Shown: positions 1 to 9,600 of the stretch, in pieces
Numbering within the stretch: position 1 is the first letter of the stretch
Layout of the letters: each line of letters opens with the position of its first letter
IMG/VR virus record: IMGVR_UViG_3300025870_000061
Coordinates: 1-26,833 of that record
Strand: one strand, 5' to 3'
DNA: 26,833 nucleotides
Source: a virus
Program-made: the position numbers and the translations under genes
Notes under the pieces: generated by a model
What the model was told of the DNA's origin: nothing
The model's database searches: none
Seen by the model: only the letters and a program-made list of their open reading frames with translations

Positions 1-69
1 GCAAATCAGCGTCCAGCGGTGGAAAACAGTACACCCATAATGTTAAAGGCTAATGGCAAAGAAAATTAA
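1..69 (+). CDS. 3' end of an upstream tail gene (partial, reading frame uncertain)
   Basis: The window opens inside a gene that precedes the tape measure. All three forward frames are open at the left edge and stop at 38-40, 51-53 and 67-69. The frame read from base 1 ends ...PIMLKANGKEN and has codons like those of the neighbouring genes, so I favour it slightly. It would overlap the tape measure start by 17 bases. The frame ending at 51-53 would give a TAATG stop/start overlap, which is the style used at several later junctions. In lambda-type tails the gene just before the tape measure is the tail assembly chaperone (G/GT), made by a programmed frameshift. That identity is inference from position only, because too little sequence is visible to recognise a family. 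Confidence 0.35.
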   Translation, partial: ANQRPAVENSTPIMLKANGKEN

Positions 70-3000
70 AATTGATATTGAAGTCAATGGCAAGATGCAA
101 AAAGCCACTGTCAGCACTAAAAAGCTGCGAACTGCGCTAGAGGGTGTAGATAAGTCTCAAAAGAAGGTTGGTGAAAGCGCTCAAACTACTGATCGAAGAA
201 TTAAAGGAGCTGCGCAAGCCTCTGCAAACGGCACAAAAAACTTCTCTAAAATGGCGCAAGGAATTAGTGGAGGCCTTGTTCCTGCGTATGCTACTTTAGC
301 TGCTCAGATATTTGCTGTTAGTGCCGTGTTTCAGTTTTTAAAAGATGCCAGTGATGTATCTAATCTTATAGCAGGTCAAGAAGCCCTTGCAGCTACAACA
401 GGTGTAGCATACAAAACTATAAGCCAAGGAATAAAAGATGCTACTGATGGGCAACTTTCTTATATTGAAGCCTCTAAGGCGGCAGCAATTGGAACCGCGT
501 CTGGACTATCTCCGTCTCAACTAAATGACTTAGGGGCCGCAGCTAAGAATGCCTCGATTGTTTTAGGAAGAGATCTTGTGGACTCTTTTAACCGACTTAT
601 TCGTGGTGTAACAAAAGCTGAGCCCGAGCTTTTAGATGAATTAGGTATTATTCTTAGACTAGATCCAGCTATTGAAAAGTACAAAAATGCTTTAAATATT
701 ACGGGCAGAGAGCTTACATCTTTTGAAAGAACTCAAGCAGTTACTAACGAAGTATTAACACAGGCCGAAAGAAAGTTTGGCGCTATTGAAGCGATAATGG
801 ATCCAAGCGCTGCTTCCTTAAACAGATTTTTAGTTAGTTTCGAGGAACTTATAAATGTCATTAAAAAAGATGTAATTCAAATTCTTAGGCCTGTATTTGA
901 TTTTTTAAGTTCTAATACAACCGCTTTAACAGCAGCACTTGGGCTTCTTGCATTACCTATTATTAAGTCTATTCTTCCATCTTTTAAAGACATGGGAGAC
1001 GGTGCTGCAGCTAGTTTAAAGAAACAAAATCAAGCTTTAGAACGTTACGAAAAGCAAGTCAATAAAGCCAAGCTTAAGACAGAAGAATTTGGAAAAACTC
1101 TTGCCCAAAGAAATGCAGATGCAATTAAAACGTCAAAGGCATTACTAGGACCGCAGCCTAAGAGTAAAAAGGGAGGCGCCGGAGCCGACTTCTTACTCGG
1201 CACCCATGATAATGCAACAGCAAAAAGAAATGCGGATAAAATACTTACAAACGCTCAAAGGGATATAGATAATCATGGGGCTGTAATAACAGGAAAGTTA
1301 AAAGGATTTAATGCACAACAAGTAGCAGATTTAAGAGCCTCTTATAATACCAGAGTTGCTACTATAAAAGGAAATGAAAAAGTTCACGGGGTTTCCATAG
1401 CAAAAATGAAAGCACACTTAAAGTTGTATGGATTACAAGTTAAAAGTACTTTCAGCGCCGCAAGGGTTGCTGTAGTGGGTTTTGCCGCTACAGCAGCAAC
1501 TGCCATGGCAACTCTTTCTGCCGCAATGGGTTGGATTGGATTAATTGCCTTAGCGGCTTCTATGATGTACGAGCTTTACAGGTACCTTAATCCTATACCC
1601 GAAGAGATAAGAAAAGCTAAAGAAGAGATGGAATCTTTTGAAGAGAAAATTAGAGGGGTTAACGAGGAGTTGACCAAAACTGTAGATCTTATGGGTACTA
1701 ACCTTCTTGGAGTATCCGAAGCAGTAGTAGCCTCTGGTAATGCTTTAAACAGTACTGATTTAATTAACAGTGTAATAGCTTTTGAAAACTTAGATAGGGC
1801 AATAGACCCAGAGCTATATGATAAAGCAAAAAAAGAACTAAATAATACTTTTAATATTGCCGCAAAACTTGCCCCCGAGATAGAAGAGCTTGCGGCTGCG
1901 TTTAAAGAATCGAGCTCCTTAACAGGAGACCAAAAACAATCTTTAAGTAAAGTTATAGAAGAGTATGTTACGGCCTCGACATCAATACAAGGAATGACAG
2001 AAGCGCTACAAAATTTAGATGCAGCAATGCTAGATGTTGGAGCCACCATACAAGTTAGTCCGTTTGCTAGACTAGGAGCAGTTGCTCAAACTGCGGCAGA
2101 CTTGAGCAATAGCGCTCTTCCTAGAATGCGTGAGCAGGCCAAGGAGCGTATAGACACAGCTTTTGAAACGATAATATCTGCGAGCGACCCAGGCAGAAAA
2201 GGGCTTAAAGAGGCCGCTGAAGCCGCGATCAAAGGTGCCCAGAAAGAGCTTGATAATTTTATAGTACAGAATCAATATTTAAATGAACTTGCTCTTGAGT
2301 ATAAAAAAGTTCAAGAAACGATATTTAGCTTGGAAAAGGCAAAGTCAACTGCTAATAAAGATTTTGCAAAAAATCAAACAGCAGGTTTAACATTTGCCGA
2401 CAAGATAAAAAATGTAGAAAATGAAAGATTGCTAATTATACCTCGAGCGGTTAAAGCTCTTAATACCCAAATAGCTGCTCAAGCAGCCTTTAACGCTGCC
2501 TCAAGTGTTGGAGACGCAGATAGAATAGCCGCCGCTAAGGTTGCTTTGCAGCTCGCTACTGACGAGCTAGAAACTCTGGGGTATCAACTCGCAACAGAGG
2601 AAGAAATAAGAAAAAGAAAAATTGCGAATCTTGAGTTCCAAGCTATATCAACAAACCTACAAGAGGCAAAAGACCTTTTAACCGCGCAGCAAAGCATAAC
2701 TCGAGAAATTGAAAAACAGCGCACCGTAGAAGAGCAAAGACGGGCTAGGGCAAATAGAAATTTAGAAAACGAAATGAAGGATCGTCTGGCACAGCAAGAA
2801 AGAAGTCCTTTTGGTTATATAGATAAAGAAAGAAGAGAGCTACAAGCTCGCATTGAGTTAGAGACAGAACTTATTGCACAAAAAGAAGCACTAATTGAAC
2901 AAGAAATAGAAACAAAACAAAAGCTAATAGGGATGGAGTACGATCTTCTAGAGAATCAATTTAAACTTGAAAAAGCTAAATTAGATAGGCTTGCAAAAAC

Positions 3001-3838
3001 TTCTGACGATCCAGAGATACGCAGCTCGGCCCAAGAGCTATCTAATACAATAGGAACTGATATTCTAGGTCCTGGAGGCGCACTAGCGACAAATGAAGCT
3101 GCTGCACTATCAGAGGCCGAGGCAGGAATGCGACAAGCTTTGTCAGATATGATTAGAAACAGGGACAATCTTCTACTAATGAAAGAAGACCTTACTGATA
3201 TTAATGTTTTAAGTGATGGAGTTGCTAAAAGTTTTGAAGAGGGAATGGCAACCGCCTTTACTTCTATACTTGATGGCACTGCGAAAGCAAAAGATGCCTT
3301 TGCAAATATGGCTAAATCAATTTTACAGTATATTATACAAATGACAGTAAAAATGTTAATCTTTCGTGCGATAAGTGGTTTGTTTGGGCAGCCTTCGGGC
3401 GGAATTCCTACAAATGTTACAAATGCTGGAGGAGGTTTAACTAGTGCTGTCGACCCTACATCTTTCAATATACCTGCTTTTAGTGGTTCAGGTAGAACCG
3501 GCGGCATATTTAGCGAAGGCAAAAAGATGCCTGGATACTCAGCAGGAGGCATAGCAAGAGGTTCACAAGCAGGCTATCCTGCAATGCTTCACGGAACGGA
3601 AGCTGTAGTTCCTCTTCCGAACGGGCGATCTATTCCTGTTCAGATGTCTGGAGCTGGTCAAGAAAATAACGTAACTGTAAATGTCGCAGTAGACAATCAA
3701 GGGGCTTCAAACACTAACACTCAGAGCAACGGGGCACAGGCAGAAAAACTTGGTGTTGCAATATCTGAAGCTGTTAAGAAAGAACTATTAAATCAAAAGA
3801 GAGTAGGGGGAATGCTTAGCCCCTATGGAGTAGCTTAA
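53..3838 (+). CDS. Tail tape measure protein (lambda gpH-like)
   Basis: This 1261-aa protein sets tail length and is expected to leave through the tail tip with the DNA. It is long and alanine-rich. Hydrophobic stretches lie near residues 73-97, 288-310 and 471-508, and a charged coiled-coil region rich in E, K, Q and R spans about 849-979. The C-terminal part has the pattern usual in lambda-type tape measures: an amphipathic stretch around 1060-1112 ending in AISGLFG, then a Gly/Ser linker and the GYPAMLHGTEAVVPLPNGRS segment near 1170-1190. At roughly 1.5 angstrom per residue, the ratio known from other siphoviruses, the tail would be near 190 nm. No lysozyme or peptidase domain is evident. 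The ATG follows a weak AAAGG at 45-49 and overlaps one of the possible upstream stops. The next gene starts on the last base of the TAA stop, so M is probably coupled translationally. The family call is firm. Confidence 0.95.
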   Translation: MAKKIKIDIEVNGKMQKATVSTKKLRTALEGVDKSQKKVGESAQTTDRRIKGAAQASANGTKNFSKMAQGISGGLVPAYATLAAQIFAVSAVFQFLKDASDVSNLIAGQEALAATTGVAYKTISQGIKDATDGQLSYIEASKAAAIGTASGLSPSQLNDLGAAAKNASIVLGRDLVDSFNRLIRGVTKAEPELLDELGIILRLDPAIEKYKNALNITGRELTSFERTQAVTNEVLTQAERKFGAIEAIMDPSAASLNRFLVSFEELINVIKKDVIQILRPVFDFLSSNTTALTAALGLLALPIIKSILPSFKDMGDGAAASLKKQNQALERYEKQVNKAKLKTEEFGKTLAQRNADAIKTSKALLGPQPKSKKGGAGADFLLGTHDNATAKRNADKILTNAQRDIDNHGAVITGKLKGFNAQQVADLRASYNTRVATIKGNEKVHGVSIAKMKAHLKLYGLQVKSTFSAARVAVVGFAATAATAMATLSAAMGWIGLIALAASMMYELYRYLNPIPEEIRKAKEEMESFEEKIRGVNEELTKTVDLMGTNLLGVSEAVVASGNALNSTDLINSVIAFENLDRAIDPELYDKAKKELNNTFNIAAKLAPEIEELAAAFKESSSLTGDQKQSLSKVIEEYVTASTSIQGMTEALQNLDAAMLDVGATIQVSPFARLGAVAQTAADLSNSALPRMREQAKERIDTAFETIISASDPGRKGLKEAAEAAIKGAQKELDNFIVQNQYLNELALEYKKVQETIFSLEKAKSTANKDFAKNQTAGLTFADKIKNVENERLLIIPRAVKALNTQIAAQAAFNAASSVGDADRIAAAKVALQLATDELETLGYQLATEEEIRKRKIANLEFQAISTNLQEAKDLLTAQQSITREIEKQRTVEEQRRARANRNLENEMKDRLAQQERSPFGYIDKERRELQARIELETELIAQKEALIEQEIETKQKLIGMEYDLLENQFKLEKAKLDRLAKTSDDPEIRSSAQELSNTIGTDILGPGGALATNEAAALSEAEAGMRQALSDMIRNRDNLLLMKEDLTDINVLSDGVAKSFEEGMATAFTSILDGTAKAKDAFANMAKSILQYIIQMTVKMLIFRAISGLFGQPSGGIPTNVTNAGGGLTSAVDPTSFNIPAFSGSGRTGGIFSEGKKMPGYSAGGIARGSQAGYPAMLHGTEAVVPLPNGRSIPVQMSGAGQENNVTVNVAVDNQGASNTNTQSNGAQAEKLGVAISEAVKKELLNQKRVGGMLSPYGVA

Positions 3839-4233
3839 TGCCACAGTTTCAGTTTATAATTGCACAAAATGATATTGCTTCAGGAGACCCTTCCTCGAAT
3901 GTAACTGTAGTAGCTGACCGAGGTTTAGCTAGAGAATCCGTGCAACGAGTTCTAACAGCTAAGTTTGGGGACGGTTACGAGCAGAGAGTTTTAGACGGCA
4001 CCAACACAAAGCTAGACGTATTTACAATTTCTTTTAATAATCGTACTGCGGCAGACATTAATCGTATAGCTGCTTTTTTTGATGTAAAAGCTGGAAAGAG
4101 TTTTACTTTTACGGTCACTGACCATAGCGGGGACACTGCAATAAAAGTTGTCTGTGAATCTTACAATATTACTTATATAACTGATTCTTTTCATAATTTA
4201 AACTGTACACTTAGACGAGTATATGAGCCATGA
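3838..4233 (+). CDS. Minor tail protein M-like
   Basis: This 131-aa protein resembles lambda gpM (phage minor tail protein family), a small tail-tip component that joins the end of the tail tube to the tip proteins. The key sign is FGDGYEQRV at residues 43-51, the hallmark motif of the family. It is followed by a beta-rich body with ISFNNRTAADINRIAAFFD and FTFTVTDHSG, which matches the usual pattern of alternating strands. Length is close to the family norm of 100-130 residues. The start is supported by GGAG at 3827-3830, seven bases upstream, and by its position directly after the tape measure as in lambda. Its TGA stop overlaps the ATG of the L-like gene (ATGA), which suggests reinitiation. 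Confidence 0.9.
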   Translation: MPQFQFIIAQNDIASGDPSSNVTVVADRGLARESVQRVLTAKFGDGYEQRVLDGTNTKLDVFTISFNNRTAADINRIAAFFDVKAGKSFTFTVTDHSGDTAIKVVCESYNITYITDSFHNLNCTLRRVYEP

Positions 4234-5231
4234 CAGACTTAATTGATACAGTACAGCTACAGGAAACAGATGATGCTGTAATTCATTTGTTTGATGTACG
4301 CCTGCCTAGTGGAACTGTAGTATATTTGACAAATGGGCTAGAGGGAGGAGCTACTAATATATACTTCCCTCAAAAAACTCTAGACGATGATTCGAACTCT
4401 GCAACTTATAATAAATACCCTTTAAAAGAGTACGTTGCAATTCCTATTGAAATATCAGGTATAGCTGCAGAAGCCTCCGGCCCTATGGCACGGCCTACAT
4501 TATCTATAGCAAATATTCCCGTGCTTGCTAGAACTCTTGTTTCTGATGGTGACGGTACTGCCGACGAAACTTTAATGGAAAACATTATTTCAGCAGAAGG
4601 AATTGAAAGCAACGTAGACTTGTTAGACTCGAGAATTACTTACAGAAAAACTTTATTAAGCTATGCCTACGCCTCTACAGACACAGCACCCTCTACCCCA
4701 CCTGTTGAATTTCCTACAGAAACATACCTTATAGATAGAGTAGGTCAAGAGAACCAACTATCTGTACAGTTTGAGCTAGCGAGCCCTTTTGATATTGAAG
4801 GAGTAGTTGTTCCTGGACGCATAGTTGTGGGAAAGTATTGTCCTTGGAGGTACCAAGGCTATAGTATATCAAGAGATGGTGGTTGTAACTGGCCCTTGAA
4901 CAGCAACGGACGCTTTTATGACATAAATAATGATGTTATTACAAAAAACATCGGCGTAATTGCTACATATTCTGCTAGTAACACCTATTCTCTGGGAGCT
5001 ACAGTTAAGACAATAGTTAGCAGCCATACAAAAATTTGGAAGGCTCTTCGTACTGTACCCACAAACAGGCCTCCAGAAACTAGTGGTGCGTACTGGGAAA
5101 GACTTGATGTTTGCTCAAAGACTATAAGAGGGTGCAAGGTTAGGTTTCAGGGAAATGCGACCGATGATATTCTTGATACTTCATTTGCTTTACCATTTGG
5201 AGGGTTCCCCGGAACGAAGAAGTTTAAATGA
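4230..5231 (+). CDS. Minor tail protein L-like, probable Fe-S tail-tip protein with an inserted module
   Basis: This 333-aa protein is a lambda gpL homologue, a tail-tip protein whose lambda member binds an iron-sulphur cluster. Four cysteines fit the family ligand pattern: C204 (KYCPWRYQG), C219 (GGCNW), C295 (DVCSKT) and C302 (RGCKVRF). The family signature near the C-terminus, ALPFGGFPG, is at about 320-328. At 333 residues it is longer than lambda gpL (about 230). Part of the excess lies between the second and third cysteines. There, residues about 243-293 have a Y..S..Y..G..V...IWKAL...P...AYW pattern like small carbohydrate-binding modules of the CBM5/12 type. It starts in an ATGA overlap with M and ends in an ATGA overlap with K, so the block is probably co-translated. 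The L call is firm. The Fe-S cluster is inferred from the family, and the inserted module is my pattern reading. Confidence 0.88.
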   Translation: MTDLIDTVQLQETDDAVIHLFDVRLPSGTVVYLTNGLEGGATNIYFPQKTLDDDSNSATYNKYPLKEYVAIPIEISGIAAEASGPMARPTLSIANIPVLARTLVSDGDGTADETLMENIISAEGIESNVDLLDSRITYRKTLLSYAYASTDTAPSTPPVEFPTETYLIDRVGQENQLSVQFELASPFDIEGVVVPGRIVVGKYCPWRYQGYSISRDGGCNWPLNSNGRFYDINNDVITKNIGVIATYSASNTYSLGATVKTIVSSHTKIWKALRTVPTNRPPETSGAYWERLDVCSKTIRGCKVRFQGNATDDILDTSFALPFGGFPGTKKFK

Positions 5232-5914
5232 TAGAAGAAATACAGAATCACTTAGAGGCTGAATACCCTCGAGAAGCTTGTGGCGTGATCGGAATTGTAA
5301 AAGGAAAGAAAAAGTACTTTCCTTGTGAAAATGTAGCAGAGTCAGATGAAGACTTTATAATGTCATCTTCAGACTACTTTAAGATAAAGAAACAAGCAGA
5401 TATTTTTGCAATTGTACATAGTCACCCAGATGCCGAATGTACTCCAAGCACAAATGACATTAATGCTTGTAATGCTTTAGGAGTACCTTACTATATTTTT
5501 AGCTATCCTGAGATGAATTTACACGTACAAGAGCCAGAAAAAAATTTCAATCCCTTAATTGGTAGAGAGTATAAGTTTGGTACACAAGATTGTTTTGAAG
5601 CCGCAAGAGATTGGCTTGCTTCAAAAGGAATTCACATACCTGCTCGTGCTCCTTTTGAGGACGACTGGTGGGATAAAGGGTTAAACTACTTTACGCCCGA
5701 AGCTATAGAAAAATGGGGGCTTACAAAGGTAGAAAGCCCAGAACCAAATGATGTATTAATTTTTCAAGTACAACACGATGTACCAGACCACTGTGGTATT
5801 TACTTAGGCAATGATATATTTTTTCATCACGCAGAAAACAGACTTTCTTGTAGGGACTCAATTATTCCCTTTTGGCATAAAAAGATTGTAGGAATTTATA
5901 GATATGTTACGTAA
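5228..5914 (+). CDS. Tail tip assembly protein K-like (JAMM plus NlpC/P60 peptidase domains)
   Basis: This 228-aa protein has the two-domain build of lambda gpK. The N-terminal half is a JAB/MPN metalloprotease fold with an intact JAMM motif: E16 in PREACGV, then H64-S-H66, seven residues, S74 and D77, which are the expected zinc-binding and catalytic residues. The C-terminal half is an NlpC/P60 cysteine peptidase with C122 (GTQDCFEAARDW) and H188 (PDHCGIYLGN). Such proteins act in tail-tip assembly and may cleave peptidoglycan or a tail component on entry. Both active sites look complete. The length is close to that of lambda gpK (about 200). The start lies in an ATGA overlap with L and has only a weak Shine-Dalgarno sequence, so translation probably depends on L. 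Its end overlaps the I-like gene by 11 bases. Confidence 0.92.
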   Translation: MIEEIQNHLEAEYPREACGVIGIVKGKKKYFPCENVAESDEDFIMSSSDYFKIKKQADIFAIVHSHPDAECTPSTNDINACNALGVPYYIFSYPEMNLHVQEPEKNFNPLIGREYKFGTQDCFEAARDWLASKGIHIPARAPFEDDWWDKGLNYFTPEAIEKWGLTKVESPEPNDVLIFQVQHDVPDHCGIYLGNDIFFHHAENRLSCRDSIIPFWHKKIVGIYRYVT

Positions 5915-6656
5915 TGTATACTTAGACGGAGAACTTGGCGAGAAGTACGGCAGTAACTTAAAAATGCGCGCGTCTTCTGTGGCTGATGTTTTTAAATGTA
6001 TTGCAGGAAATGACCCAAAATTTCAAATGTATTTGAAGGACTGCACAGAGAAAAACATAGGCTTTATGTGCGAAGTACAAGGAACCCCTCTAAAAGACGA
6101 TAGAGAGCTTTTACTCAACTTTCAAGAAGGAGATATGTATATATCTCCTCAACCCATGGGGTCAAAAAGTGGGGGAGCAAAAATATTCGCCGCTATTATT
6201 GCTGCTGCAATAATTTATGTTACAGGAGGCTTCGCAACGCCCGCTGTCGGCGGCTGGGCAGTTAATATTGGTGGCGGTCTTACGGGGTGGGGAGCTGCCG
6301 CAATTAGTGCTACAGCAAGTTTAGCACTGTCAGGTATTCAACAAATGATGCTGCCCGACCCTTCTACAGATACTCAAGATGAAAGCTATTTATTCCAAGG
6401 AAGTGGACAGACTATGGTAGAAGGAGACCCTGTACCTTTACTATACGGAGAACTAAGAATACCAGGAAGACCTGTTAGTATGGTAGTTAGGAACCAAGGC
6501 GGCTATTTCTACAATGATAGCGTGCCCGGAGGCGCAAGCCCTGATGGGGGCGGCGGGTCTCACGGAGGAACATATAATCCAGGAGATGGCGGCGGCGGCC
6601 AAGACGAGAATGGTGACATGAAAGATACCGGCCAATCTGCGCCAGGAGGACCATAA
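5904..6656 (+). CDS. Tail assembly protein I-like
   Basis: This 250-aa protein resembles lambda gpI, which is needed for tail-tip assembly but is not clearly a lasting part of the virion. The first 85 residues look like the ubiquitin-like N-terminal domain of the family (MLRNVYLDGELGEKYG, later NFQEGDMYISPQ). A glycine/alanine-rich hydrophobic stretch follows at about 92-150 and could insert in or touch a membrane. Next comes the conserved YLFQGSGQTMVEGDPVPLLY segment at about 160-180. The last 50 residues are very rich in glycine (SPDGGGGSHGG, GDGGGGQDENGD) and are probably a flexible tail. AGGAA at 5890-5894 supports the start. The stop overlaps the ATG of J (TAATG), and AGGAGG for J lies inside the end of this gene. 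Confidence 0.85.
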   Translation: MLRNVYLDGELGEKYGSNLKMRASSVADVFKCIAGNDPKFQMYLKDCTEKNIGFMCEVQGTPLKDDRELLLNFQEGDMYISPQPMGSKSGGAKIFAAIIAAAIIYVTGGFATPAVGGWAVNIGGGLTGWGAAAISATASLALSGIQQMMLPDPSTDTQDESYLFQGSGQTMVEGDPVPLLYGELRIPGRPVSMVVRNQGGYFYNDSVPGGASPDGGGGSHGGTYNPGDGGGGQDENGDMKDTGQSAPGGP

Positions 6657-9600
6657 TGACTGGTTTTTTAACTGACAGTAATGGATTTAATGTTGGCGGA
6701 TTAGACCGCAATCTATTTAATACACTCCAAAGCTCAACTTCTTCATATCAAGGAGCTACAGCGCAGAATGTAGGTATTACAGATATTTTGTGCGAAGGCC
6801 CAATAGCAGGACTTGTTGGCGGCACTAGTGGTGTATATTTAAATGATAATCCTATTACTGATGAATCAACCTCTTCTTCTTTTACCCCTGGAGCTTTAAG
6901 TGCGGCTACTATTACGTTTGATGGCACCTCAGCAACAGGAACTTTGTCTGCGGGCTTTTTTGTTCCGGGTTTTATACAAAATACGAGTAATATTAGAACT
7001 CTAAGATTATTTCAGCTAGAAGAAGCAGTAACTACAACTGTGAGCACAAACAGTCTTGGTATAGTAGAAGTATCTTGTGTTGCAAACAGTGGAACTCCCT
7101 TTACGGAGGCAGACTGGGCAAGTGCTTATGATAATGGCAAAATGACAGAGCTAGTCAATCCGGGAGTAGTAGACAAGTTTGGATTATCGTATTTTGTTAA
7201 CTCAACTACAATGATGTTTCAGCCTCCCGGCTGGGGAAACGAAGCAGACTTTCCTGATGCGAATAGCTACCTACTGCGTAGCTGGACTAAACACAATATT
7301 GTGGGTACTACAACCGACACAACTATAACAGTGGATGCGGGAAGCCTTTCGGGGATTCCCCCAGCAGGTACTTATAAATTTATAGCTATTACTAATAAGC
7401 TTACTTATGATGTTAACTATGACGCTGCCCTTGCTTTAACGCAGTCTCAGAACACTCTTACAAAGTATGACAATTTACAATTTGATATAAAACTAGGGAG
7501 AAACCCCACTAGCGAAAGATCCTTTAATTCTTTTGGAGACGCAGATGGAGGCTCTTCTTCTATTATTGGAAGTGTGTCAGGAATTAACTTAACAGAATTA
7601 AAACAACTAACAACTGTTTCTGCGAATAGTTTAAATGTAACTCTTTTAGATAGCGATGCTACCTCTTACCCCGAAAACCAGCACACAGATAGAAATAATT
7701 CTCCTACTATTCTAGACTCTGCTGATTTTGGACTAGACTCTTCGTCTAAACTATTGGAAGCAGATGAGATTTATTATAATATTCAGTATCCTTCGCTTAA
7801 ATCTAATAACTTTGGTGAAAGTGGCAATAGTGAAGATGCTTACGCTTTTTACCTAATGGAAATTTCACTAAAAAGAAATGGAGTATTTGGAGACTATGAA
7901 CATATTTTTCCTAATATCAATCCAACCTATATTAAGCACAAAGGGTTTACAACTGCACCAGTAAACTTTGAGCACAGAATTAATCTTGATGTGTATAGAC
8001 CTTTTGATGATTTTAAAGTTAGAATTATACGAGTAACTCGTCATATAGGGCTCTCAGTAACTTCAACAGGCACCAATGATGGGCGCCCTGACAGAAAGAA
8101 ATGGCAGCTTGCAGCAACTGCAAATATTACACAGTTAGGTGCTATAATTAAAGATAGGTTTACTTTTCCATATACAGCGGCTACACAATTGCAATTTTCT
8201 AGTAGAGACTTTAAAGGTGTTCCTAAAAGAAGTTTTCATCTAAGAGGTAAATTAGTTTCTATTCCGGACACCTATACTCCTAGAGAGTACTCTGCTTCTG
8301 GAAAAGCAGAGTATGAGCAGTTTTGGGGAGGAGAATTTAAAAATATTAAGTACTATACAGATAACCCTGCTTGGATTTTTCTCGATCTATTGTTAAACAC
8401 GTCTTATGGGGCAGGAAAGTACTTATTTCTTTCTGATATAGACATTTACGCTTTATATAGAATCTCAAAGTATTGTGATGAGCTTGTAGAAGATGGTAAG
8501 ACGGTTAACGCTACAGACCTTAAACTTGGCGAGTACTACAAAATTAAAACAGTAGGTGATACTACTTTTACAAATCACGGCTCTTCTGCAAATACTGTTA
8601 ATACAGAATTTCGTGCAACTTCTGTAGGTACAGGAACGGGTACAGTCTGTGGGCTAGAGCCTAGGTATCGAGCAAATATTTATCTTACAAAAGCTACTGA
8701 CGTTTACAAAGTTTTAAAAGATATGGCAACTATCTTTACAGGTTTAATATACTGGATGGATAGTAAAATTACTGTAGTACAAGACGTTGCTCAAGACGCT
8801 GTTTATTCTTTTTCACAAGCAAACGTTATTGATGGCTCTTTTATATATGAAAGCACGGGGTCGCGCACTCGAGTAAATCAAGTCATTGTCACATGGAATG
8901 ACCCTGAGTTAAACTATGAACCAGTACCTTTAATTGTAGAAGATCCCGAAGCCATCTCAAGACAAAATAAACTAATTACTCAGGCTGCTGTAGCATTTGG
9001 CTGCACTTCTGAAGGTCAGGCTACACGTCTTGGAAAATGGAAGCTATGGACTGCTCAAAATCAAAATGAAGTTGTAAGTTTCAGTACTGCACTTGCCGCT
9101 GGCTTTTTGAAGCCTGGCGACATAATTAATATAACAGACAATAAGCGTACAGGTATTCAGTACAGCGGTAGAACTTCCGCAGCAAACAGCACAACTTTGA
9201 CGTTTGATAGGAGTGTTACTTTTAACTCAGGGACAACTTATGAGTTAAGCACTCTTGTAACTGCTCCCGCTGCATTTTACACTGGACAGTCCTCTATAAC
9301 TATTAATAGTAATACTTATAATCAAGGAGACAGAGTACCAGAAGCTTTTGTCTACAGTGGAGGGTCTTTTTCTTTAACAGCTTTGGACACAGAAGAAAAA
9401 ACGTCCAATGCTTTCTTAGACTCGGCAGGTGCTACAGAACTTGTAACAAGTTGGAAAGAATACACGTATGTGCAAGCAAATACAGTCACAAATCCCGGCG
9501 CAGCTGCAAATCAAGTAACTATTGCTTCTTCTGGAACTTTTGGCGTGACTCCCGCCGTAAATAGTGTATGGGCTTTGAGAGAGATTGATAGTGATGGGCT

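Noticed and set aside
1576-2275. Reverse-strand open frames of 157 and 67 codons inside the tape measure gene
   Set aside because: They lie wholly opposite a well-supported gene, have no ribosome binding site or family signature, and read as antisense of its repetitive codons.
8130-8150. TATAAT inside the gpJ gene as an internal promoter
   Set aside because: No acceptable -35 box lies 16-18 bases upstream, and the string falls within ordinary codons.
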